From contig CAJNYU010004202.1 of NCBI GenBank assembly GCA_905331475.1, positions 1-64,000 on the forward strand: a stretch of 64,000 bases of DNA, given 5' to 3'. Of the stretch, positions 33,798 to 45,919 are shown one piece after another (the stretch's first letter is position 1; every line of letters starts with the position of its first letter). The notes beneath the pieces are model-generated. The model did not search any database. It saw nothing but the letters and a program-made list of their open reading frames with translations, and was not told the origin of the DNA. This DNA comes from Rotaria socialis (taxonomy: Eukaryota > Rotifera > Eurotatoria > Philodinida > Philodinidae). The position numbers were made by a program, and so were the translations under genes.

Positions 33798-34055
33798 ATG
33801 TTGTTTAATACGTCGTTTTTCTGTATTTTTCTTTTAATCATCACTCCAATGGCTGCCAAAGGAATTTGTCAATGGTACGGCATTGCGCCATTTTGTTTTA
33901 TTGGTAACTCATGTCCTGATGGATGTTTACAAGCAGCAGAAAATGATAAAGGTGATGGTCTTTCATGTTGGTTTTCAAAAAAGAAATATTGCTGTTGTAT
34001 CAAACGAGCATTTGACTCGTTCGTTAATACTCTTGTTTCAAACGAGAAAAAATAA
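33798..34055 (+). CDS. Small secreted cysteine-rich protein
   Basis: An 85-residue intronless frame starting at ATG 33798. Residues 1-20 (MLFNTSFFCIFLLIITPMAA) form a clear signal peptide. The mature part has eight cysteines in the order C-x9-C-x5-C-x3-C-x13-C-x7-CCC, with the conspicuous start CQWYGIAPFC. The CxWYGxAPFC..C...G..C....YCC layout recalls small secreted proteins found across several phyla, but I cannot name a family. It could be an antimicrobial, venom-like or cuticle/jaw-associated peptide; nothing here decides. No homologous copy is seen in the window. The isolated position, signal peptide and even cysteine spacing argue for a real gene. Confidence 0.7.
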   Translation: MLFNTSFFCIFLLIITPMAAKGICQWYGIAPFCFIGNSCPDGCLQAAENDKGDGLSCWFSKKKYCCCIKRAFDSFVNTLVSNEKK

Positions 34056-37000
34056 ACATTATAATCTGGAAGATATTATGTAATTTTCACATCGTATATG
34101 AGATATAAGTTTATTGTGAGAATTTTGCAGAATCCTTCTGAGATTTTCTGTTACCGTGAATATATTTTTGAATAAAAAACCTATAATTTAATTATTAAAG
34201 AGAAATATTCTATACACGTTCATATGCACATATTTTGCTTATTTGCAACCTATTCTGAATATATGGTTGAATTTATTTTTCATCGTTTCATCTATTTTTA
34301 TGAATAGATTCATCGGCAGTTGTTTCACCTGATACTAAATTATTTTCAAATATTTTCTGTTTTTCCTCTCCGTCGCATTATTTAATTAGGCATGGGACTT
34401 GTGTTTCGAGTTGTTTAGTTCATGGCGTAGTTAATTAAAAGCAATATACACTGGATCCTTGATTTTTCTTCATATATTTTTCAGTATTAAATAATAGAAC
34501 AGTTCCTTATAGAAAAAAAAACAGTTTGAATAAGTGCCACTTTTGCAGTACAACCCTGTCGACAGCTAAATCTGCAGAACAAATAGTTAGAAACCTTGTC
34601 TCGCTAAGGAGTCGATTTATTGACTATGTAACAAAACTCTTTTTATCGATGTGCATTGACTAAATTTTTCGATAAATATTATTATTTGTTGAGTTGGTTT
34701 CATATTCATAATTTTAAATTTTTGTTTTTGATAGATTAAACCAAATATATACTTTATACTTGAAGGGTGCCGATGAATAACTTTATAAAGTATAGAAAAA
34801 GAGAACATGATCTCTTTTTGCAAATATATATTTCTTTTCGAGCTGTTTAGACTAGAATAACATATGTAATTTTTAAACAGTAAAAAAGTAACGAAAGTCA
34901 GATGAACGAGTATAGGAATGTTCATAGTATAGCTAAAAATGGCCTATCTGTAATAGTTCATAATTTTGCTATTTTAACTTTCGATGATTAATTGATATAG
35001 CTAACAAAGATTTATTTTCGTATTCCGAAAATTGATTAGAGAAACGTAGTCGAGCATGAGCATTTCTTTTTGCGAAAACAAATGAGATAAGTTGAAAGGG
35101 CCAGTCACTACAATGCAAAAGCAGATAAGTCATTTTCTGTACAGGACTTGAAACTTGACTGGTTATTTTATTGGGAACACTTGTCAATATGCGTGCGTGA
35201 AAATTAAAATCAAAACAATTTGTAAGTCTAGATTAATTTTGACTTCACACCTATATAAATGTATGTTGTTTTTTCCGCAAAGTGCCATTTTCGTTTATAA
35301 TTAAGGAGATACTGGAGAATTGATCACAATTTCCTCTGATAAGAATTCAATTGCATAAATAGTGCTTTCATAATAATGATTCATCCTAGATCAACAAGTT
35401 ATGCTTAAATTTTCAAGAAGTACTCAACTTACGCACGGGTAAAACTGCAAATACTTGACTATGAAAATATCATAAAGTCTCTTAGTGAGATGTAATGTCA
35501 TCGGTGCTTACGAATATTTATATAATGTTTTGCAATCAATAAATAAGTAAGAAGTTAAACATTAGAATTTTCCATATAAGAGACAAGTAAAGCGTAGTTG
35601 GTTTTATACAAGACTAACTTACTTATAGTGAAAAAACAAATAGCCTTTCCATCTCTTCAATGAATTATAAGTTGAAAAGTGTAGAAATTCTTATTATTTC
35701 GGCACAAATATCTCATTAACCAACAAAAAACACATATATGACCTTATATGTATCTCAGAGCAGAAGAAAAGACATCGATTTAAATCTGTGATTAACTACC
35801 CACTCTTCGTTAATGATATGAATTCGTTGCTACACAATTCAAAAGATGTGTCGATTTTTTTCTCTGTTCATTATTAGTAAAATCCCGGAATAAATTGAAT
35901 CGAACGTGATGATGATATGCTTGAATATGTTAATATTCTTCATGTAATCATGTTTTCATCAGATAGTTTTAACTATTTGAAGATCGATTAGCTTGATCTA
36001 CAATAGCTCAGAGACATGCATATTCTATATATGCCAATAGGATATCATATGTCGTGTAATATAATAACGAGTCTTTGTTGAAGTTTAAAACGTGATAGAA
36101 TTCCGGTTTCTTTTCAAGAATAATTTATGCATTTTACATTGTACTTGAAGCGTTCAAAATTGACTTCCTTTAATCTACAATCGAAAAAACGATTTATTCA
36201 GTTAACTAAATGCTAAAAAATTGAAACAGCTGCCAAAACAAAAATTCGAACACAAGTGATAAACACCTGTATCGTTCTATTCTGCTGGCAATCAGTTACA
36301 TGGGTACAGAATTAGTTTTATGTAAAAATAGTCTATCAAAGTTAAATTTTAGCAAATGATCCGAAAGTAACAGATACGATCTGACGAAGGTCAACTGTAT
36401 TACTTAAATCAACGAGCAAGTGGAAACTTCATCGATTTGTAAATTCATAAATTCTTTAGACAATATATACTAAAGTTTCACGAAATGTTCGCTTAAGGTG
36501 GAAGAATAATCAGATGGAAATTTTTCTATTTAATTGAAAAATGAATTGGTGGCAACCATTAAATCGAATTATTTAAGAATTCACTTTGATTTTGGTTATT
36601 ATTTTGCATCTCAATGTTACACTTATTCCTGAAAATAATTTTTCAATTGAAAATATGAACATTTCGCTTTTAAAATATTGTGCTATCGATATGAATATTT
36701 AAAAGCACTTGTATTGTCGATATTTAAAAAGGATTTTGAAAAATAAGCATATTTATAATTTCATATACAGATGTCTGAGATATTGTCGACTGCCGCTATG
36801 AAAGAAACAGTATTGCCATAGTTAACTTCGTTAGTTCTGCTTATAAAAATAGATTAGACCATATGCGACATTCAGCTGAATATATCTTTCATCAGTGTAA
36901 GTCGAATATTAAATTTTACGTTCAGCCGTTTCGTAGAATGGCAATTTCTTCAAATTCGCTTTTCATATGTAAACATGCCTTGGTATTTTAAGATAATTGA

Positions 37001-37236
37001 AATATGCTATTTGTGTTAACCGATTTCGAATATATCATGAATTGAAAAACCTTCGATCTAAACATTCTGCTCATGAGGTAAGTTAGTTTCATGTAAAAGC
37101 AAAAGAAATAACATTAAAGCATAAACAATAAGACCCATCGACTTTTAGCGAAGATAAAAATAATCGTTAATAAAATAGAAGAGAACAAACAGTGTTGATG
37201 TCATTAGATTTTGTTTGATACGACGTAGCCTTTTAT
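34056..37236. other. Gene-free stretch of about 3.2 kb
   Basis: Strongly AT-rich. The frames present (for example 34617-34925 and 34969-35187, minus) are short and featureless. I find no repeat boundaries, tRNA or recognisable gene pieces. Distal enhancers or decayed DNA cannot be excluded. Confidence 0.45.
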
Positions 37237-37799
37237 TTAGAATGCACGCGTATCGTATATATATTGAGGAGCTTGCCCAACGTATCGTGGTTGTGAAGCA
37301 GTAGGTTGTTCAGTAGTCGTGTAAAGTTTTGCTCGCTCTTCTCCTTTTCCTGGATAGTGATCTAAACATAATAGTGCTTGAAAATTGCCATTACGAATGT
37401 ATATCTACCTCTCGCTTTCATTTCGCGAGCCTCTTGACAGAGTGCACATGAACTACAACATAATGTTGCTGGAGCATCCCCACACATTCGATCTTCTTTG
37501 AGACGATATATTTTGCGTAGTTTTTGTCGTTTGAAATATTGTAGTAACCAACTTTGATACACTTGCCCCAAGGTACAAAAAACACAACAATTAACACACC
37601 AATTACTACCATCGAGTCTCTTAGCATTTGAACTGAATAGACATGGACCACACCAAAATCCATAGCAACAGATCCCCCAATCATCGCAACAGCCAAATAA
37701 TCTCTCTAAAATCAATTATACAAGCAAATTGTGTACTGATAGGCGATTTCGATCAACACGAAAGATAAACCTACCATTCCATTCTTCGATTTCCGACAT
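37237..37799 (-). CDS. PLAC8 family cysteine-rich protein
   Basis: Three exons on the minus strand: 37799-37775, 37705-37409 and 37361-37237. The introns are 69 and 47 bases, and the join gives 148 residues in frame. The short first exon encodes MSEIEEWN. The core has the PLAC8 pattern: GCCDDWGICCYGFWCGPCLF at the start, CVNCCVFC in the middle and MCGD..TLCCSSCALCQEAREMKARG at the end. A Pro/Tyr/Gln-containing tail follows (exon 3). Reading straight through the second intron would give a different, shorter tail, so splicing decides the C-terminus. PLAC8/cornifelin-like proteins are small membrane-associated proteins, some linked to metal handling or cell size; the role here is unknown. Family call is firm. 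Confidence 0.85.
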
Positions 37800-40700
37800 T
37801 TTCCAAACGATGTTGAATGTTAGTTTTTAGCGGTGAAAACTTTACTAGTTCTTTTTTTGGCAAAACGTGTCCGAGAGACTTGACTAACTTCTCCGCAAGT
37901 GATGCGTGTCGTTCTGATTCTGAATGGCTTGACGATTGTATATAGAAGTAGGAGTAAAAATGAAAAAGAAACGAATTCAATTCTTCCCTTTTTATCGTTC
38001 TGTTTCTCGCGCGTTCGCTTAGTTGCATTTTTTCCTTCGATGATTACAAGTGCTTTACTATTTCGTGCCACTGATCTACTCTTTTTATTGGTATACTACT
38101 GACGTAAATGAGTGCTGTAATAAATCACCAGACTCAAGACCTCCCCGAACACACAGTTATATTAATGCAGTGCGGAACTATTACCTATATCTGAGTTAAA
38201 AATGAGCGCATAAAAGAAATACATAATGAAGAGCCATATATTCGTTCGCAACCATCCAGTCTCATTCTATTTGTGATACAGTTAAGTGTTTGCAGTTTAA
38301 GTGCCCTCACTGCGATTTTTGCAACTGTTCGGAACGTTCCTTTTCTTTGATATTTACTTAAGCCAACAGTGTGAAAAAAACATTGATGAATATTACGAAA
38401 TACCACATGTGCGTGTTGAGTATAAAAAGAGCACCTGGAATTAATAAGCTGTATGAAACATTCACTAAATTGCATGAGAGTATGAATACTTTTAAAAGAA
38501 AGCCAATCAAGAACAGTACGCTTGGATCGTAATTTGATTCGATTAGGTAATGATTCTTCATAATCTTGAACCCATGAAAATCATTGTTGCTATTTTCAAT
38601 CTTATAATCACTTTAAACACTTAATATTTTGAAGGATAAATTGTAACACAAGAAGTCCACAGGGCGTCTCTTTAGTGAATAATCGTAACCTTTTATTGCT
38701 TAGAAAAATATTCTTACGTAATCCATCACTTCAATTTCTATTAATCTTTTTCAACAAGTAAATAGTGTGATTACAAGTCTTACTCCATCTACTTCTATTC
38801 GTCTAACCAACAAAGTAGCCTTGATATCATAATTTTCTTGTTCAAGTAACTATAATTTGCAAATTTTTAAAATCAATTTTGATTGAATATAGACATACGG
38901 AAATAGCATTGTTTTCTTTCTACAATGCTTTCGAATATAATATTAAGTACTTGACTCGCTAAAAGTTGTATATATTCGTATATTGATCTTTTTTTTAAAT
39001 TTTTGACAATTATTGCGACGATGAATTGAAATAAATTTTTTATTGTTGTCATGAACTTCAATCGTTTGCTTTCAGTTAACCCTTGAACGTATCACATCTT
39101 GTTGATCTCATGTTTCACCATATGAAATATGTATATACTCGATAACAACAATCTATCTCAACATTTTAACATTATTGTTGGTCTTGCGGTGTAAAAAGAA
39201 GTGGTTCGTGTAACATTTTAGATCGACTCAATTTAATGCGATGTATTATTTTACATATATTTTCAAGATAGATCTGATCTATAGAAGAATTTTTGAAAGG
39301 CACTAATCATTTGAAACATGAAAATAGCGCAGCTTTGACTTCGAACGATCTGATAAAATTGCGCTCGATATTTATCCAGAAAAAGTGAAATAGAAAATGT
39401 TCGTATATCAAAATAAAATTTAATTATATATGGCTTCACCCTTTAAGTCAGTACATTACGATTTTATTTAAACTGAAAATTCAAATCGTAAGTTCTTATT
39501 TATTGTGGTTAAAGGTTTGCAAAATAACGCATTTATTGGAACTATTCTGAAAAAGTATTTACACGAAATTGTTACGTTTTCGACAAGTGAATCAAAATTT
39601 CATATTATAGGACAGAATAATTTGTGCTCACTGATTCATATCAGAACGGTTACTAGAATCCTCCGGGGCAGTCCCACGGGACATACGGGATTTGGGACAC
39701 GACAAAGTTTGTCCCGCAGGTCTCTAACTGTTACTCTTGATCTAAGCAGTGACACTGTTGTGCATCTGTGATCGCTATGATTCTGTTAAAAATCATGCGC
39801 AAACAAATAGATGAAGAAAAAAACAAAAAAAGAACAAGACACTTTCCCCCTTGCATCGTTTATAGGTGTGACATACCCGAGGTGAACAATTAAATGTGTA
39901 TGTATATTTGTTTAGCCACCATCAATCTCGTTACTTTCATATGAAAAGCATTAAAAAGCTTTTATAAAAGAATATAATTGTTCCAGAAAAAACACTAATA
40001 ATCCAATAAAAGATCGTTAAGAAAGATAAATATGCATGATTATTGTCTTCATTGTATTTTGTATTAAAAGAGGCAGTTTTACTTTTACTGAATTAAAAAT
40101 TATCCAGTAAATTATTATATCGTTAGTATTGAAACAGAGAAACTTTTTAAGAAGCAAACAACTTATTTTACACTATCAGATGTTGCCCAACTTCATTTTG
40201 TTTTTCTCCAGATGCGCACAATTTATTTCTATTCACTAAGTATTACATTTCAATTATGCCCTGGTCTCCGATTGCACTTTTTTTTTAAATATAGGAATCC
40301 TTAGAGGATCAAGGTTGTCAAAAATATAGGATTTTCGATAAAAAATGAAAAAAAGAGAGGACGTTCTATACACCATTTCTGTTCAATTGTTTTGGCGTTT
40401 TATAACTGTTCTGCTCGAAAATCGTTTTAATGAAGCTGTTATAAACAGTTCAACCGTAGCCAAGATCCTGATGTAATTTTTTCTACTGAAATAAGTCGCT
40501 AATTCGAGGATCATTATAAAAGCTTTTTACAAATCGATAAATAACAATAAAGTAGATCATAAGCTTTGAAAAAATAAATGCCATTTCTCATAATTAAAGG
40601 AGACGTTTCAAGATTACGGATATGGCTTCCCAAAAAATCACAATCTAGTTTTATTGTTCTGATAATCAGCATTCATCGCTTATTATTTTCCACAAGTTTA

Positions 40701-41125
40701 TTTTGTATTTTATCATAACTCAATTTTTTCTGGTAATAAATAAGTGTGAATGAAAATGCATATACACAGGATGGTGTAAAATTTCACGGAGTTTCAGAAT
40801 GTGTCGTTACTTTTTAAAGAATATGTTCTTTTGGTAACAATATCCTCAAATACAGAGTGAAACTTATTTTTTCCAGGGGTATACGGTATATATACATAGC
40901 TTTTATATCTAACTAAAACTTCACTAAAAATCCGAAACTAGTAAGTGATCACTTTGTGAATGTTTTTTTCTTTTGAACTATTTTGTATTTTGCACTTAAT
41001 ATTAAGCAAGTTCTCAGTCAGCCCACTAAATAGGCGAAAGGAAAAATACTATTTAAAACAAATGTCACTATAATACAGGAATTTGTACAAAACACATGAT
41101 TATACACATTAAAAGGTTTTTTCGT
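37800..41125. other. Gene-free stretch of about 3.3 kb
   Basis: AT-rich with chance frames only. One locally GC-rich patch (about 39655-39725) has repeated GGGAC/GTCCC words (GGGACATACGGGATTTGGGA) and looks like a small repeat remnant. No RNA gene or exon was recognised. Confidence 0.45.
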
Positions 41126-41133
41126 TTAAAGAC

Positions 41134-41702
41134 TAGGGGTGTTACTTTATCTTTATTGATCTTTATATTAAAGAATAAAGATAAATAAGAGCTTTATATT
41201 TATAAAATAAAGATAAAGATAATCGTTATTTGTAAGAAGAAAGTTAAAAGAAAGAAAAAAGAAAGATTTTCTACAGTCACTGGTAAATAGATGAATAATT
41301 TGTATAATAACAGAAAATATTGATTACAGTTCTTGCTTATCATCACTGACATTGCAGTATGAAATAATACTAACAAATGAGGGTGAGGCATAAATCATTT
41401 ATGGAAAAAAATCTAGTGTTCAAAATTTGATAGCCTTGAACTTCTTAATTTTCTTCGAGCTATGGGGAGAAGACGAAATTTTGGGTTTTTAAGGAAAAAT
41501 ATTTTCCTTTATTCTTTATTTTATCGTTATTAAATAATGATAAAGCTACTTTTTATTTTTTTTTATTTTATAAAGAATAAAGATTTCATAAATTCTTCAT
41601 TCTATATTTTATAAATATAAAGATTTCATTTATCTTTATTTTTTAAATATAAAGGTTTTATTTATCTTTAAAAATTAAAGTAAATATAAAGTAACACCCC
41701 TA
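41134..41702. mobile_element. hAT-type MITE with 8-base target duplication
   Basis: The ends are TAGGGGTGTTACTTTAT and its mirror (..AAAGTAACACCCCTA). TTAAAGAC stands directly before (41126-41133) and after (41703-41710). An 8-base duplication and a TAGGGGTG-like terminus are hallmarks of the hAT superfamily. The subterminal parts are filled with ATCTTTATTT / TATAAAGATAAA words in both orientations. There is no transposase. The short frame at 41200-41391 is not a gene. Confidence 0.8.
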
Positions 41703-41710
41703 TTAAAGAC

Positions 41711-44254
41711 AATAGCAAAATTAAGAGGCTTTCTGAAATTTTCTACTTTTTTCGATAAAATATAGGAAAAATAGGAAGTTTTAGGAAAATATAGGAATTA
41801 TAGGTCGAATCGCAGCCCAGGTTATGCCGAAATAATTGTTTTAATTGCATTTTCTAATTATTTCTTGATTCAATAGTCCAGAATGCGATCTATTTCACCA
41901 TTGAAAATTTTCAATATCTCCTACACTCCTTCTCGTTGTATCCATTCGTGTGATGATCATCATGAATATCTTTCAAAGTCGGTTACCAACGCTAGTCCTC
42001 GTTCGAATATAACTTATCAATATCTAAGGTTTTGCCTTGGTCTTACATATATCTAGTCTAAATAGGTTGTTCCATCACTTTTTGAATAACAAAGGTGATA
42101 GTTACTGATGTAGGATTGCCTGTGCTTACCGTTTATTACCAACTACTGAAGTAATAATCTATATTTCTAAATTTTCCAGATATCATATTTTTAAGATTTA
42201 AACCGTCATTTATTTTACACTGTTGAAATGAACAATCTTGAAATTACTAGGATGGCTTTAACTTTAACTTTTATCAAGAAAAATAATGATTTGTAATGAT
42301 TCTTTTGCAAACGCTCTCTTATTAATTACAAGAAGTCAATAAAGAAGTGGCTTCTTGTAATGCCAGTTTTCAAAAAAAATTTTTCAGTCTAGAATCCGTT
42401 TTGCTTGATTTTCGTAAACTATTCTGTTGAAAAAATTGAATGAATCCTAATTGGATTTTCAATTTAGCTATTTTAAACTAACTAAATCTCAATGACTATA
42501 ATCGATTCGAGAACCGAATCATTTTTTATGAATTTTAGCCGAGAAAAAAAATAATAAAATACTGATGAAAATCGATTGTAATCGGTGGAAATTCTTTGAT
42601 TCTTAATCCACTTTGGAAAAAAATCGATGAAAATCTTCAATTCAATCAGAAAAAAAGAATATCTGCTAGATTTTCATCAATTATTTGTCGTTCGAATCGA
42701 TTGTAATCAAGAAAATGCTGATTTTTCGTGTAATTTTTTTCCCATGGGAGAGCACCCCCTTATTATTTCATAGCTATTCTGAAAATGGATATCAGTATGT
42801 TATAAGCGACGGTACTCCATTAATTAAACCATCATGAATTGTTCACTACACAGATTTTTCAGTCGATAAGTCATTCTTTAAATTTTATTCCAATTAAGAA
42901 ATACTCTACTGGCGATCGACGATACCTTTTTTAGATTTTCTAAGATATGTCATCATCAGTAGAACTCATTTGACCATGGAAAACAACGTTTTTCCAGCTG
43001 GCATCAGCTCCTTAGTACGTTTTAATGGAATAATTAAAACATCTGTTTAGATTAATCGTATTTCATTTCTCACAAGGAAAAGGTTCATCTTCTTTTTTAT
43101 CTTCTAACTGCATTTGTCTCAATTAAAAGCTGCGCATGCTTTTGCGTACTACCTATATGTTCGTAAAATAATAATAGTTTCAATGAAAACGTTGATGTGA
43201 ACTTAGTCACTTCTGCTCTTTTGTGTAGTCTAGTATAAAAAAATGTGATAATAGCAAATGAAATTCTTTTAGTACAGTCGCAGACAAACGAGTATTTGCA
43301 ATCACCTCAAAAATAAGAATGCCACCAAACAGAAGAGAATGTATTACTATTTGAAACTAGGATATATAAATGTTTTGTTCTACGATCAAATATTGCACTA
43401 TATGCTGTTAGACTAAAAGATGATTTAAATGATCCATCAAAGACAAAAATTATTGAAGTCGAGCAGATGTTGTTGAAGTTCTTACAAAATTCCAAAAATG
43501 TTATAACACTATGAATCCATTGGAAATCTAAAACATAAAATCAACTAAGTGGAAAAAATGTTGGCTAAGGAAAAATTTAGACGAAATTCGCTTCTCTTTC
43601 ATTAGATGTGTATTAGGTAATTACTTTGTTTTATAGTCGAAAATTCCCCAAAATACAACCAAAAACACAAACAGAATAGATTAGAGTATCAAATCTTAAA
43701 TTTAAAGCTTTACATGAAATAATAGAGTAATGAGTTTATTAAATTACATTCTTTCGTCCATCTCCAAAGTAAATATATATGTCATATTTAATTGCATGAC
43801 GAGTTTTAACGTAAGTATCAGTGAGATATGTTGGTGTATGATGAAGATTTTCTCTGTAGCGGCACACCTATAGACACATTTATATTTCAAAAATTCGATC
43901 ATCCAATATTTCTGCATTCTTCTTCAGTAAGTTTCTCGTTTATTTTCTGTGTCAAAAAATAATATGAGAACTATTTAAGTGGAAGCTCGCACGTATGTAG
44001 ACCTTCTTTGATAGAGTAATCATGCTGCGTAGGTTTTGATATCGGATTTTGTATTTTTCTCTTTTTATATCATTGTGGTGGAATATTATCAATCCTAGAT
44101 GAAGATTAAAAAATAATCATAATCAACACTCATTCAAATCTTTCTTTCAGAACAGAAATTCATTCAGTGTTAAATTTAAAAAAAACTATATATATATATA
44201 TGCATACAAAGAGTACGATAATAATTAGCATTGGTTAATAGCCATTGGACCACA
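41711..44254. other. Gene-free stretch with a diffuse AATCGATT repeat
   Basis: About 42480-42730 is rich in ATCGATT and GAAAATCGATTGTAATCG-like words, like 32340-32495. The remainder is AT-rich with no supported gene; the 62-residue frame at 43307-43495 (minus) is featureless. Confidence 0.45.
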
Positions 44255-45919
44255 TTAGTTGTCATCATTGTTCGGAACCGTCGAAAAATTTGTGAAGTCC
44301 TTTTAGAAAGAGACGAAGGTAGTTTCAAGGTAGTACATAATTTAGCGAATAACTTACTATGACGAACAGAGCTCCAAGAACGATTGCTTTCATCTTGACG
44401 TCGAGATTCAATGGAACTTAAAGAAGAAAATCGAATCATAGCAATGCTTCAGTTGAACAAGAATGAATTTCTATCGTTGTTGATTTTAGATTAGTAGGTG
44501 CATTCGCGCACAATTTTTCTTACAGCATGTGTAATGCCACTGCTGATAGGTAATATACTAACCTTCGTATGAGTAGTTATCGGCGCTTGTGAAAGATTCC
44601 TTACAATAGCCAGAGTATTTCTTATGAATTGCTCCAATCTCCGTCGTTCCATCGGTTCCAAGCAACTATGAAAATTTCCAGAGAAATATAGACAAGAATT
44701 AACAATAATTTAAAAAACACTGGAATCTTGACGCAATAGCAAGCTGCTATATTTGCTAAATATAGTTTGCTGATGTTCAATCGAAATTTCTTATTAACTA
44801 GACAGCAGCATGCAGTAGTGTTTCACAATTATGTTGCATCTTTTTAGAAACGTTTTTGTTTAGCTTTATAATAAGATTTTCGTCAATATTTCTTTCCATC
44901 TGTATTCAGATTTGATTTTAAAGATTAGAAGGACATTCGATACAAAGCTTGAATAACATGTTAACGACTGTGAAATACATGATATCATTTCACAAATCAG
45001 TCAGCTAATAGTATATCTCGTTTATATGCAAATATTCAAAAGCGATTACATCTAGGTCACTAAGTTGTATTTGATAGTCAGTTTGAATGAGATAAAAAGT
45101 TCAATAGTAAACAAAAAATATCACTACTCACAATGAATTTATTTTTACAACAACAAGACCATGCTCCATCACAAATACATCGAGGACCAACTATGGTTAG
45201 AGTAGTTCTCTCTTCTATATCTTTGAGTACATAGCGCATTCTCCAGCAACTACCACTACAAACCACAAGAAATAATTCTATCGCACGTATTTTATGCAAT
45301 AAGATTTATTTACGCTTGTGTGACAGTACCAATAACTTGACCCGGTGGGGCTTCAATAATTACTTCTTGTCGGCAGCCGTTACAGTAGGCACACCAACAA
45401 CATCCAGAGCAACAAGTAAATTCCCGATGAATTTGCATGATTTCCTATCGTATAATCGATACTATGGTTATAAAACAAAGCAGTAGTGTTGAAACTTACT
45501 TGTCGACTGTTGTTAAAAACATGTAATGTGAAACGCCTAGAACTTGTACAACACAAGCGTTGACAAAATTCTGATTCTAAAAATATAACTAGGAAGCGTT
45601 CTAATCCTTATATGAATCTCATCAGACGACCGTCGAACCTTCGTGTGCAAAGAGAATTTGTTCTTTGTTGTCAGTAAGAACGTCAAACTTTGCCTTCATA
45701 GCAATGCCGAGAATGGCTGAAATATGGTTAAATTTAGCGATGCAAAATAATATTCTCACATTTACCTTCTGCTACTGATGGCCTTTGCTTGATGAGCAAC
45801 GAACTGACTGTCCGAAGTATATCAATGCCACTTGCAACATTTGTTGGCGCAAACATTCGTCCTTCAGGTTGTGCTTGATTTAGAACATCCATAGAAATTT
45901 CATATTTTTCTCGGCTCAT
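44255..45919 (-). CDS. PLSCR: Phospholipid scramblase
   Basis: Eight exons on the minus strand: 45919-45766, 45716-45639, 45576-45500, 45444-45314, 45255-45132, 44665-44563, 44416-44358 and 44299-44255. They join in frame to 256 residues. Family landmarks in order are KFDVLTDNKEQILFAHE, FCQRLCCTSSRRFTLHVFNN, and a Cys-rich stretch FTCCSGCCWCAYCNGC that is a likely palmitoylation site. EVIIEAPPGQVIGTVTQ, TLTIVGPRCICDG, IGAIHKKYSGYCKESFTSAD and LNLDVKMKAIVLGALFVIDF (C-terminal membrane helix) follow. The Pro-rich N-terminus of vertebrate PLSCR1 is absent, and the length is normal for short members. It would move phospholipids between plasma-membrane leaflets in a calcium-dependent way. All introns have GT..AG ends; one is about 470 bases. 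Confidence 0.9.

Noticed and set aside
37418-38071. Additional minus-strand frames around the PLAC8 gene
   Set aside because: One is the PLAC8 exon in another frame. The others are Lys/Arg-rich 5' flank without motifs.
39505-39771. 88-residue frame over the GC-rich patch
   Set aside because: Composition change coincides with the GGGAC repeat patch; no homology recognised.
41134-41702. TA target duplication (Tc1/mariner) for the TAGGGGTG element
   Set aside because: The longer exact match TTAAAGAC on both sides makes an 8-base hAT duplication more economical.
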